A stretch of DNA of 6,806 nucleotides from an uncultured Brevinema sp. (GCA_947040475.1 CAMRBT010000084.1:1-6806); one strand, 5' to 3'; shown: positions 1 to 5,533, numbered from the stretch's first letter. The notes: generated by a model from the sequence alone, not told the origin. Made by a program: numbers and translations.

Positions 1-167
1 TTGTTTAGCTTGGCACTAAAAGAACCACTAGCTTTTTTGGAAGAATTTTTCCCTAGAGTTACTTCTTTAAAAGTATTCCATTCAGAACAAGAAGGACATT
101 TGCCCAACCATTTAACAGTGTCATAACCACAAGAACTACAACAAAAAGCTGATTTTGATTTAGCCAA
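1..167 (-). CDS. radA: DNA repair protein RadA, N-terminal fragment
   Basis: Only the first 55 codons are inside the window; the gene continues past the left edge. The reading is LAKSKSAFCCSSCGY followed by KWLGKCPSCSEWNTF. This is the N-terminal C4 zinc finger of RadA/Sms: C10-x2-C13 and C24-x2-C27 with the family's KWLG.CP.C.EWNT signature. RadA is a RecA-like ATPase with a Lon-type C-terminal domain that helps process recombination intermediates and drive branch migration in the cytoplasm; those domains lie outside the window. The start is TTG at 167: an in-frame TAG at 177-179 excludes any upstream start, and AGGAG (174-178) lies 6 nt before it. It is the last visible gene of the leftward operon, 77 nt after the lapA-like gene, the widest gap in that set. 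That gap holds a strong hairpin (197-231) but no convincing promoter of its own. Confidence 0.93.
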   Translation of the reverse strand, partial: MAKSKSAFCCSSCGYDTVKWLGKCPSCSEWNTFKEVTLGKNSSKKASGSFSAKLN

Positions 168-196
168 ATCAAACTCCTATAATATTAAAAGTAAGC

Positions 197-231
197 AAAT
201 CTATTACCAGCAGACTACTGACAATAGATTT
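197..231 (-). promoter_or_regulatory. Long RNA hairpin between lapA-like gene and radA
   Basis: Read on the minus strand, AAATCTATTGTCAGTA (231-216) pairs with TGCTGGTAATAGATTT (212-197) across a GTC loop, giving 16 consecutive pairs. Three of these are G.U wobbles, and a further U.G can close the base. The outer 9 bp are a perfect inverted repeat. In plus-strand RNA the wobble positions become A/C mismatches, so the structure fits the minus-strand transcript best. It starts 14 nt after the lapA-like stop and ends 18 nt before the radA Shine-Dalgarno. No clean T-run follows (GCTTACTTTTAAT), so it is more likely a processing, stability or partial attenuation element than an efficient terminator. 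The function is inferred. Confidence 0.6.
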
Positions 232-244
232 ATTACAAATAGAC

Positions 245-508
245 TTATTTATCTTTTTTCTCAGATTTCTCAGACTTTTCAAGTTTCTCAGCTTTTTCGG
301 GACGATTGCTAAAGAGGTAAGAAAACCACTCTGTCATTCTTCCCAAGATAAATCCTAAAATAAAAATCACAATGCTGATCACAAACAAAGGGATTTGAGG
401 GATTGTAAATACTAAAAATTTAAAATCTACAGAAGTGTTGTTTTGAATAGCAAAGATAAGAAATAGTCCAAAAATAAAAAGCCCAAAAATGTTTTTTAGT
501 TGTTTCAT
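245..508 (-). CDS. LapA-domain (DUF1049) small inner-membrane protein
   Basis: An 87-residue protein with two hydrophobic helices (about 6-22 and 38-57) separated by a short loop, FAIQNNTSVDFKFLVFTIPQ, then G-x3-GR and a charged tail. This matches the LapA-domain layout: helix 1, a 'N....V.....' loop, a P-x-PL turn, and helix 2 ending in a GR-type boundary. In E. coli LapA works with LapB/YciM in controlling lipopolysaccharide synthesis. In spirochaetes, many of which lack typical LPS, the role is unknown, so I give no symbol. The tail (residues 70-87) is six x-E/D-K tripeptides, probably cytoplasmic. AAGGA at 515-519 sits 6 nt before the ATG. It lies 24 nt after the PilZ gene in the same operon. 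The family call is fairly firm from topology and loop pattern; the function is not. Confidence 0.78.
   Translation of the reverse strand: MKQLKNIFGLFIFGLFLIFAIQNNTSVDFKFLVFTIPQIPLFVISIVIFILGFILGRMTEWFSYLFSNRPEKAEKLEKSEKSEKKDK
248..301 (-). repeat. 9-bp tandem repeat encoding (x-E/D-K)n tail
   Basis: Six consecutive tripeptides, PEK AEK LEK SEK SEK KDK, end the LapA-like protein. The DNA shows a 9-bp period: TTTCTCAG occurs on the plus strand at 257-264, 266-273 and 284-291, with a degenerate copy between. The near-identical units suggest recent duplication by slippage, so the copy number may vary between strains. Confidence 0.7.
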
Positions 509-532
509 AAAAAGTCCTTAATAATAATAATT

Positions 533-1585
533 TTAACTAGATATATTTTCTGCAAAAATATAATGATATATTTGTAAAATGTTGTGTTTAGAGGTATCTT
601 CATGAAACTCTATATGTAAAGTAAACACTTTACTATGATTCACAATTTTTCGAACACTTCCTTTGACATGTAAAATCTGATCAAACATAGGGATTTCTAG
701 TATTAATATAGTATTTTCGGGAATAGGTATATGTGAAATGACACCACATCCCCAAGGCCCTATATTATTAACAATACCGAACAGTATACTACTAAAAGTT
801 TCTTGTAAAGCACCTGTATCTGAATCAGTAGATAAAGTCCCTTGTCTAAATTTAATAGGGATCTCAGCAAATTGTCTTGGATGAGTTCTTATTTGTACAC
901 AAACTATCTCTTTAGGCAAGGATAAGTGCAAAATGATACTTTGTTTATTTTTTTCTAAGGTAGTAATAGAAGTGTTAAACTTATAACGAGCATCCATCTC
1001 TTTCCAAAAAGAGATAGATATCTTTTTTTTAGCAAGCTTTAAAGAGTTGATTGCCAAACTATCTTTTTCATAAATTAGTACAGATAAAGAATGGAAGTTA
1101 GTTTCTATTAACTCCCCTTGTACAGTTATGGCATCAGAAATCTTTAAATCCATTACTTGCCCAAGGGTAATATCGGAAGTCTTTTTAATACTAGGGTGTA
1201 ATAATTGGCGTTTGTTACTGATCTTTCTATGAATTTCATAAGTAGCATATTCGATTTCTTCTTTTGTTGCAGGATCAAATTGTTCTGATTTAGCAATAGC
1301 ACGACGGGCGGTGGTGAGCCATTTTTTTGATATTTCTTCATCTTCAAAAGCTTGGTGAAGGCGAATTCCAGAAATAAGGTCAAAAAGCACATCTAAACCA
1401 ACAGACTCTTCGTCTGTTAATTCTGCTCTTTCAGTAATATATTTAATAGATTCTTCTTTAGACATAAAAAGATTCTGTTTATTTTCTTTATCAAAAGGAG
1501 CAAGCACTTTAAATCTTTTAAATAAAAAATGAGCAACAATAAGACTTAAAACAACAGATGCTAAGATTAAAATAATAGATGGCAT
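533..1585 (-). CDS. Membrane-anchored PilZ-domain protein (YcgR-like)
   Basis: 350 residues. Residues 1-22 form one N-terminal membrane helix followed by basic residues (KRFK), which suggests a cytoplasmic body. Residues 40-130 are charged and mostly helical. Residues 139-230 look like a YcgR-type N-domain (ITLGQVMDLKI, then alternating beta strands up to LSLPKEIVCVQIR). Residues 231-345 look like a PilZ barrel. The c-di-GMP motif RxxxR is present as R233-THP-R237, where the usual QRR is QIR. The second motif, (D/N)xSxxG, reads N274-I-G-P-W-G279, with Gly replacing Ser. PilZ proteins of this type bind c-di-GMP and often act on flagella or envelope machinery; binding here is plausible but not assured. 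AAGAGG (1590-1595) lies 4 nt before the ATG and overlaps the last base of the TPR stop codon, so translation is probably coupled. The partner is unknown. Confidence 0.75.
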   Translation of the reverse strand: MPSIILILASVVLSLIVAHFLFKRFKVLAPFDKENKQNLFMSKEESIKYITERAELTDEESVGLDVLFDLISGIRLHQAFEDEEISKKWLTTARRAIAKSEQFDPATKEEIEYATYEIHRKISNKRQLLHPSIKKTSDITLGQVMDLKISDAITVQGELIETNFHSLSVLIYEKDSLAINSLKLAKKKISISFWKEMDARYKFNTSITTLEKNKQSIILHLSLPKEIVCVQIRTHPRQFAEIPIKFRQGTLSTDSDTGALQETFSSILFGIVNNIGPWGCGVISHIPIPENTILILEIPMFDQILHVKGSVRKIVNHSKVFTLHIEFHEDTSKHNILQIYHYIFAENISS

Positions 1586-1594
1586 AATACCTCT

Positions 1595-2164
1595 TTAAAT
1601 ATTTGTTGGATTTTTACGAGTTGCAGCTGCTGGATAAATATCATCAAGTGTTTTTAACTCTTCCCACGCTTCCGGATATAAAGATACTAATAGAGAGCTT
1701 TCTTCTCTAATAGAATTTAACAAAGTGATAGATTTTTCTTTATCACCTTGTAAATGATAGATATAAGCAATTCTAATATTTGCAATATAACTATTTAGTT
1801 GGCTTTTATTAAAGTTGACTGGGATTTTGAGTAATTCTATAGTTTCTTCATAATAAAGAATAGCAAGACGCCATAATTTTTGATTTTGATAAACTTCAGC
1901 CAATCTAAAAGTGATATCAGCTTCTGTAGGAAGCCATTTTAATGCCTCTTGATAATAAGGAACAGATTTAGCATAAGATTGTTTTTTAAAGAAAAATTCT
2001 CCTATCCCCTGCAATCTCAATCCTTTATTATAATCAACATTTTGCTGATCAAAATCATAACCATTAATAGAAAAGTTTTGATTAGTGTTAGCAAATATAG
2101 GAACAACTAATAAAAATAATAAAACAATATTAAACACAAACTTGTTCTGAAATTTTCCAGACAT
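1595..2164 (-). CDS. Exported TPR-repeat protein, 189 aa
   Basis: The protein begins MSGKFQNKFVFNIVLLFLLVVP with a signal-peptide shape: basic n-region, hydrophobic core about 10-22, possible cleavage after IFA (residue 26); an uncleaved anchor is also possible. Three TPR-like helical pairs follow at about 50-83 (GEFFFKKQSYAKSVPYYQEAL), 84-117 (AEVYQNQKLWRLAILYYEETI) and 125-158 (AYIYHLQGDKEKSITLLNSI). TPRs are protein-binding scaffolds; no enzymatic motif is seen. The protein is probably periplasmic or on the outer face of the inner membrane. I chose ATG 2164 over the preceding in-frame GTG at 2167 because AGGAG (2171-2175) is 6 nt from the ATG but only 3 nt from the GTG. The gene overlaps the 3' end of murC by 35 nt and ends 9 nt before the PilZ gene, so all three are probably translated together. 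The specific partner is unknown. Confidence 0.8.
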   Translation of the reverse strand: MSGKFQNKFVFNIVLLFLLVVPIFANTNQNFSINGYDFDQQNVDYNKGLRLQGIGEFFFKKQSYAKSVPYYQEALKWLPTEADITFRLAEVYQNQKLWRLAILYYEETIELLKIPVNFNKSQLNSYIANIRIAYIYHLQGDKEKSITLLNSIREESSLLVSLYPEAWEELKTLDDIYPAAATRKNPTNI

Positions 2165-3521
2165 CACCAGCTCCTAATGTTATTACCACAGATGCTTGAT
2201 CTAAAGTAATTTCTTTAACGATATGAACAATATTATTAAATTCTGACTCAAAAATCAAGTGATCCATCTTTTTTTGTTTATATATTTCATCATAAATTAA
2301 TTGAGAGGAAATATTGTTGTCGTTAGTTTCTCTCGCTGCATAGATATCAGTAAGGATCACACTATCAGCTAATAATAAAGAATCAGAAAATTCTTTATAA
2401 AAATATTGTGTGCGTGAGTATAAGTGTGGCTGAAAAATAGCGATTAATTTAGCATTGTTTGTAGTAGCGATTTTTTTGGCAGCTTCTAAAGTAAGAGTGA
2501 TAGCTCTAGGATGATGAGCATAATCATCAATAATAGTAAGCTCTTTGGAACAATTTTTCATTTCAAAGCGTCTGTCTGCATTCTGAAAATGTTTTAAGGC
2601 TTTAACAATAGAAATATTATCAATTCCTTGTATTTTGGCAATAGCAATGGCTAATAAAGAATTAGAAACATTGTGTATTCCCGGAACTCCCAAAATAAAA
2701 TGTCCTATCATATCTTCACCAAAATAGACATCAAACTCCGAAGATTGCTCATGAAGAACAATGTTTTTGATCCAAAAATCACCCTGATGCTCTCTCATAG
2801 AAACAGAAAGTTTTCTTGTTACTTTACTTTTTGCGACAACATTAGCAAGGCATTCATCATCAGCATTCCAAACTAATAAAGATTTGGGAGCTATATGATC
2901 GTTAAGATATTTTAAAAAGAGATCTTCTACTTCTTGTCTATTTTTGAAAAATTCGAGATGATCTTCATCAATATTAGTAATTAAAGCTACATCTGGATAA
3001 AGATAATTCAAAGAGCCAAAAGCTTCGCAAGCTTCGTAGATCATGGTGTCGCCTGTGCCTTTATAGCCAGCACCCTGTATTTCGGGGAGGCAACCACCCA
3101 CCGCTAAGGTAGGATCTAAACCAGCAGAAAGAAAAATTCTTGAAGTCATAGAAGTAGTAGTAGTTTTACCATGTGTGCCAGACACACCTATACTAAAGAA
3201 GTGAGATCCTATAAAATTGAGCATATCAGCTCTAACAATCACAGGAATACCTAGCTCTTTTGCTTGGAGAAACTCAGGATTAGAATCAGAAATAGCATTA
3301 GTATAAACAACATAATCTATCTTTTTGTTAATATTATTGGCTGAATGACCAATATTAATAGTAATTCCTAAAGCAGAAAGTTTTTTGGTGTTTTGAGATT
3401 CATTATTGTCAGAACCAGATACAGAGTATCCCTGCTGTTTTAAGATAATAGCAAGAGCGGACATGCCAACTCCACCAATACCAATAAAATAGAGATGAGA
3501 ATTTTCTTTAATTTGTAACAT
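2130..3521 (-). CDS. murC: UDP-N-acetylmuramate--L-alanine ligase
   Basis: 463 residues, normal full length for MurC. It is the cytoplasmic ATP-dependent ligase that adds L-alanine to UDP-MurNAc, the first amino-acid step of peptidoglycan stem synthesis. Visible signatures: the N-terminal nucleotide-binding turn IGIGGVGMSALA (13-24); the ATP loop G115-THGKTTTT; EACEAFGSL (163-171) followed by TNIDEDHLEFF (182-192); NADRRFE (314-320); DDYAHHP (332-338); FQPHLYSRT (363-371); and LGAGDVWKI near the C-terminus (449-457). The EACE/HLEFF form is a variant seen alongside the better known EADES/HMD form and does not suggest loss of function. GAAGGA (3529-3534) is 7 nt before the ATG. It is the first gene of the leftward operon and is not next to murG, murB or ftsZ, so its cell-wall cluster is dispersed in this genome. 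Confidence 0.97.
   Translation of the reverse strand: MLQIKENSHLYFIGIGGVGMSALAIILKQQGYSVSGSDNNESQNTKKLSALGITINIGHSANNINKKIDYVVYTNAISDSNPEFLQAKELGIPVIVRADMLNFIGSHFFSIGVSGTHGKTTTTSMTSRIFLSAGLDPTLAVGGCLPEIQGAGYKGTGDTMIYEACEAFGSLNYLYPDVALITNIDEDHLEFFKNRQEVEDLFLKYLNDHIAPKSLLVWNADDECLANVVAKSKVTRKLSVSMREHQGDFWIKNIVLHEQSSEFDVYFGEDMIGHFILGVPGIHNVSNSLLAIAIAKIQGIDNISIVKALKHFQNADRRFEMKNCSKELTIIDDYAHHPRAITLTLEAAKKIATTNNAKLIAIFQPHLYSRTQYFYKEFSDSLLLADSVILTDIYAARETNDNNISSQLIYDEIYKQKKMDHLIFESEFNNIVHIVKEITLDQASVVITLGAGDVWKISEQVCV
2171..2175 (-). promoter_or_regulatory. Ribosome binding site of TPR gene inside murC
   Basis: On the minus strand the MurC codons for LGAGDVW supply both AGGAG (2175-2171) and, six nt later, the out-of-frame ATG (2164) of the TPR gene. 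This site decides between the two adjacent candidate starts and implies translational coupling to murC. Confidence 0.75.
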
Positions 3522-3532
3522 TCAAATATCCT

Positions 3533-3548
3533 TCAGCAAGACTGCTGA
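3533..3548 (-). promoter_or_regulatory. Hairpin in murC leader next to the RBS
   Basis: The minus strand reads TCAGCA-GTCT-TGCTGA, a perfect 6-bp stem with a 4-nt loop. Its 3' arm runs directly into the AAGGA Shine-Dalgarno and shares one or two bases with it. If transcription starts near 3557, the leader is only about 36 nt and this hairpin is its main structure. It could present or partly mask the RBS. Its sequence resembles the tip of the hairpin before radA. Confidence 0.5.
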
Positions 3549-3563
3549 TACAGTATTCTATAT

Positions 3564-3593
3564 ACTATATCATATATTATCGGATTTTTCCAA
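3564..3593 (-). promoter_or_regulatory. Predicted murC operon promoter
   Basis: Minus-strand TTGGAA (3593-3588), an 18-nt spacer, then TATAGT (3569-3564), preceded by TG one base upstream (extended -10). The predicted start is near 3557, where the dyad ATACTGTAT (3548-3556) lies. This is a sigma-70-type match by eye in very AT-rich DNA, so moderate confidence. It would drive murC and the four genes behind it. Confidence 0.5.
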
Positions 3594-3717
3594 CATTTGC
3601 ATTATGCTATCAAAATATATATATTATTTTTATATACAGTGTTATTAAAAAATACCGAATAATATAAGATATATGTATAAATTCTATCTCTAATATCTAA
3701 AAGAATGAGGGTATAGA

Positions 3718-3746
3718 TTGTTATTTATATAAAAATATGTTAGAAT
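3718..3746 (+). promoter_or_regulatory. Predicted promoter of the outer-membrane protein gene
   Basis: TTGTTA (3718-3723), exactly 17 nt, then TAGAAT (3741-3746) with an extended -10 TG at 3738-3739. A start near 3753 gives a leader of about 93 nt that contains two dyads. A second -10-like TATAAT at 3784-3789 has only a weak TTAATT (3761-3766) upstream and is a less likely alternative. The rest of the 324-bp divergent gap (3594-3717) is low-complexity A/T in which I see no gene. Confidence 0.5.
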
Positions 3747-3776
3747 AAGATATATCATTGTTAATTTTTTATTATT

Positions 3777-3803
3777 AGCAATTTATAATAATTTAATATT
3801 GCT
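3777..3803. repeat. Inverted repeat AGCAAT...ATTGCT in the gene leader
   Basis: AGCAAT (3777-3782) and ATTGCT (3798-3803) are perfect complements separated by 15 nt that contain TATAAT (3784-3789). It could be a stem-loop in the leader RNA or an operator over a second promoter. Short arms in AT-rich DNA make chance possible. Confidence 0.35.
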
Positions 3804-3811
3804 CAGTAAAG

Positions 3812-3831
3812 ATGTACTTTAATAGGTACAT
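3812..3831 (+). promoter_or_regulatory. Leader hairpin just upstream of the RBS
   Basis: ATGTACTT (3812-3819) pairs with AGGTACAT (3824-3831) around a TAAT loop: 8 bp with one U.G, the outer 6 bp perfect. It ends 3 nt before the AGGAG (3835-3839) that serves the gene at 3846. It may protect the mRNA 5' region, tune RBS access, or act as a DNA operator. Confidence 0.45.
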
Positions 3832-3845
3832 TATAGGAGTATTTA

Positions 3846-5291
3846 ATGAAAAAGAATATAATGGCTATACTAGGCTGTCTTTGTTTATCATTGACGACCA
3901 CTGTCTATTCCAATTCTACAGAACGACGTCTTTATAAAGACGCTGTTTCTATGGGTATGGGTGGTGTTGGTGTATCGACAATAGGATATAGTTTCTCAGC
4001 TATACATAATCCTGCTGCTTTAGGGCTCATGGCTGACCATGATATTGCTCCTTTTCTCTCTTTAGGCATGTCTATGAATCCCGAGATGTTTAAATTATTA
4101 AACGATGTCAGTGGTGTTGCTGGAGGAACTCAAGGTTTTGATTCTATTGATTATGATAGTTTAATAGGTAAAGCCCCAAAAATATCTGCTAATGGACCAT
4201 TAAGTTTAGGTTATATGGGTAAAGGATTTGGTTTTTGGACAACAACCTCTTCCGAAGCAGGTATGTCTATCATTGAAAATCCAGATAATATTTTAACTCA
4301 AAATGGTATTGATGTAAGCTTGAATGATCTTGCTAAAGCAGGTTCAGAGATTACGGGTCTTGGTGATAATCCTACACAAGCACAAATTGAAGATATTATT
4401 AATAAATATTTTGGTAATGATTTTACTAATGCAGGTCTAACAGATCAAGATATAAAAGATTTCGCTACAGAAGTAGGAAATGATCCCAATTTGATTAAAA
4501 CATTATTGCCAAAAGCAAAATTTGATGCAACAGCAGAAATCACGGTAAACTTAGCTTATGGTTATAGGATCCCTTTTTCTTTTCTTGATGATGTTTCTGG
4601 TTTATCTTTTGGAGCTACGGTACGATTTTCCCAACGTTTCAAAATTTCTACTGGAGACGATCATATTCCTATAGATCAATTAGGTGATACTTTTAATAAT
4701 ATTACTGACCAAGTTTATCAAGCTGGTAGTATTTCCTCTGACTTTGGAGCAGCTTTAAGAATAGAAAACTTCATTTTTGGTGTTTCTCTTCGTGATGCTT
4801 TTTCTACAGGCTATTATTGGAAAAACTCAGATGGAGTCAGTGGTGGAATGTCAGATTCTAAAATTGATATGTCCTTAGATTTTGGTGCTTCTTATAGATT
4901 TTATTTTAATAGCAATTTTCTTCAAGAAGTTGGAGTTTATGTAGAATTTGAAGATTCCTTAAACGAACATGAATCATGGCTCAACAAAATGAGAGTTGGT
5001 TCAGAAGTTAAATTGTTTAACTTTTTAGATCTTCGTGTTGGTATGTATGACACCTTTATCACTGGTGGTGTAGGAGTAGGTTGGAAATGGTTCAGAATGG
5101 ATTTTGCTTATTATAGAGAAAATTATTTTAATTTCTTTGTTAGTGATCAATACTATTTAAATATGACTATAGGCTTAGATAATTCCCCACAACGAAAAGC
5201 TCGTTCTTTACAAAACCAACAACAACATGATAGAATTCAAGCACAAGCTTTAGAGCTTGTTAATAGTTCCTTAGCGGGTATTGGCATTTAA
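3846..5291 (+). CDS. UPF0164/PorV-like outer-membrane beta-barrel protein
   Basis: 481 residues. Signal peptide about 1-22 (MKKNIMAILGCLCLSLTTTVYS, likely cleavage after S22). Residues 32-61 carry the family head DAVSMGMGGVGVS....SAIHNPAALG, as in the UPF0164/PorV/FadL-like group known in Treponema. Residues about 155-225 form a soluble, largely helical insert rich in D, N and A. From 230 on, alternating amphipathic strands follow (EITVNLAYGYRI, LSFGATVRFSQRF, DFGAALRIENFIFGVSLR, DMSLDFGASYRFYF, RVGSEVKLFNFLDLRVGM, GGVGVGWKWFRMDFAYY), ending in YYLNMTIGL (436-444), a plausible last barrel strand. A polar Q-rich tail of 37 residues then extends past the barrel, which is unusual. AGGAG (3835-3839) is 6 nt before the ATG. 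It stands alone between its own promoter and terminator. FadL-like transport is possible but unproven. Confidence 0.8.
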   Translation: MKKNIMAILGCLCLSLTTTVYSNSTERRLYKDAVSMGMGGVGVSTIGYSFSAIHNPAALGLMADHDIAPFLSLGMSMNPEMFKLLNDVSGVAGGTQGFDSIDYDSLIGKAPKISANGPLSLGYMGKGFGFWTTTSSEAGMSIIENPDNILTQNGIDVSLNDLAKAGSEITGLGDNPTQAQIEDIINKYFGNDFTNAGLTDQDIKDFATEVGNDPNLIKTLLPKAKFDATAEITVNLAYGYRIPFSFLDDVSGLSFGATVRFSQRFKISTGDDHIPIDQLGDTFNNITDQVYQAGSISSDFGAALRIENFIFGVSLRDAFSTGYYWKNSDGVSGGMSDSKIDMSLDFGASYRFYFNSNFLQEVGVYVEFEDSLNEHESWLNKMRVGSEVKLFNFLDLRVGMYDTFITGGVGVGWKWFRMDFAYYRENYFNFFVSDQYYLNMTIGLDNSPQRKARSLQNQQQHDRIQAQALELVNSSLAGIGI

Positions 5292-5312
5292 GTATTATAA
5301 AAACTAAAAAAC

Positions 5313-5345
5313 AAAAAAACTCTCCATATTTTGGAGAGTTTTTTT
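5313..5345. terminator. Intrinsic terminator after the outer-membrane protein gene
   Basis: CTCTCCA (5320-5326) pairs with TGGAGAG (5332-5338) around TATTT. Seven A (5313-5319) before and seven T (5339-5345) after lengthen the stem to 14 bp. Because the A and T runs are symmetric it could stop transcription in either direction. It begins 21 nt after the stop codon at 5289-5291. Confidence 0.92.
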
Positions 5346-5378
5346 ATTTAAATAATTATTTTTTAATTTTTACTTAAG

Positions 5379-5393
5379 TTTGAAATATTCAAA
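5379..5393. repeat. Palindrome TTTGAA-ATA-TTCAAA
   Basis: A perfect dyad with 6-bp arms and a 3-bp centre. It contains TTGAAA (5380-5385), which could act as a -35 with TATTAA (5402-5407) at 16-nt spacing. It is a possible operator for a transcript entering the 5434-5510 element. Evidence is sequence symmetry only. Confidence 0.3.
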
Positions 5394-5415
5394 TTCCGAT
5401 ATATTAAAGTAAACT

Positions 5416-5433
5416 ATATTTTATATAAAATAT
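5416..5433. repeat. 18-bp perfect all-A/T palindrome
   Basis: ATATTTTAT (5416-5424) is followed directly by its reverse complement ATAAAATAT (5425-5433). It contains TATAAA (5424-5429), a possible -10 for the candidate RNA just downstream. In such A/T-only DNA a palindrome of this length can arise by chance. Confidence 0.35.
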
Positions 5434-5510
5434 TTTATCCCTCCCAATTGCAAAACTCATTTTGGTGAGTTAGACGAGAGTGGCTATTCCTCAGCCACCT
5501 CGTTTTTTTT
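5434..5510 (+). ncRNA. Candidate small RNA, about 75 nt
   Basis: The element lies in a gene-free gap and sits behind the upstream gene's own terminator, yet it ends in a second strong terminator, which implies a separate transcript. Layout: an unstructured C-rich 5' part with CCCTCCC (5439-5445); hairpin 1, AACTCA (5454-5459) with TGAGTT (5466-5471); then a GC-rich terminator hairpin (5474-5503) and eight T. A possible -10 (TATAAA, 5424-5429) puts the start near 5436. CCUCC is complementary to Shine-Dalgarno GGAGG, and C-rich single strands of this sort are a known way for bacterial sRNAs to block translation. It matches no tRNA, SRP RNA or tmRNA pattern. The alternative is a tandem back-up terminator with no separate RNA. 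Confidence 0.4.
5474..5510 (+). terminator. GC-rich intrinsic terminator
   Basis: ACGAG (5474-5478), a bulged A5479 and GTGGCT (5480-5485) pair with AGCCAC (5493-5498) and CTCGT (5499-5503) across a 7-nt loop. T5503-T5510 follow. The strand direction is rightward only, since no T-run exists on the other side. It insulates polA from upstream transcription. Confidence 0.9.
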
Positions 5511-5533
5511 CTGGAAAATGGTGCTTATTTATC

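Noticed and set aside
198..224. Possible radA promoter (minus-strand TTGTCA with TAGATT)
   Set aside because: The spacer is only 15 nt, the -10 is weak, and the bases are better explained by the paired stem of the hairpin.
1153..1392. 79-codon minus-strand open frame inside the PilZ gene
   Set aside because: It lies fully within the PilZ coding region in another frame, and its translation has no domain or plausible protein composition.
2673..2876. 67-codon plus-strand open frame opposite murC
   Set aside because: Antisense to the well supported murC, with no ribosome binding site or recognisable product.
3867..3878. Possible lipobox (ILGC) at residue 11 of the outer-membrane protein
   Set aside because: The cysteine comes too early, before most of the hydrophobic core, and a normal signal peptidase I site after residue 22 fits better.
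5434..5510. tRNA, SRP RNA or tmRNA in the hairpin-rich gap
   Set aside because: No cloverleaf, no GTTCRANNC T-arm, no SRP GGAA tetraloop helix and no tag-coding frame; the two stems fit an sRNA or terminators only.
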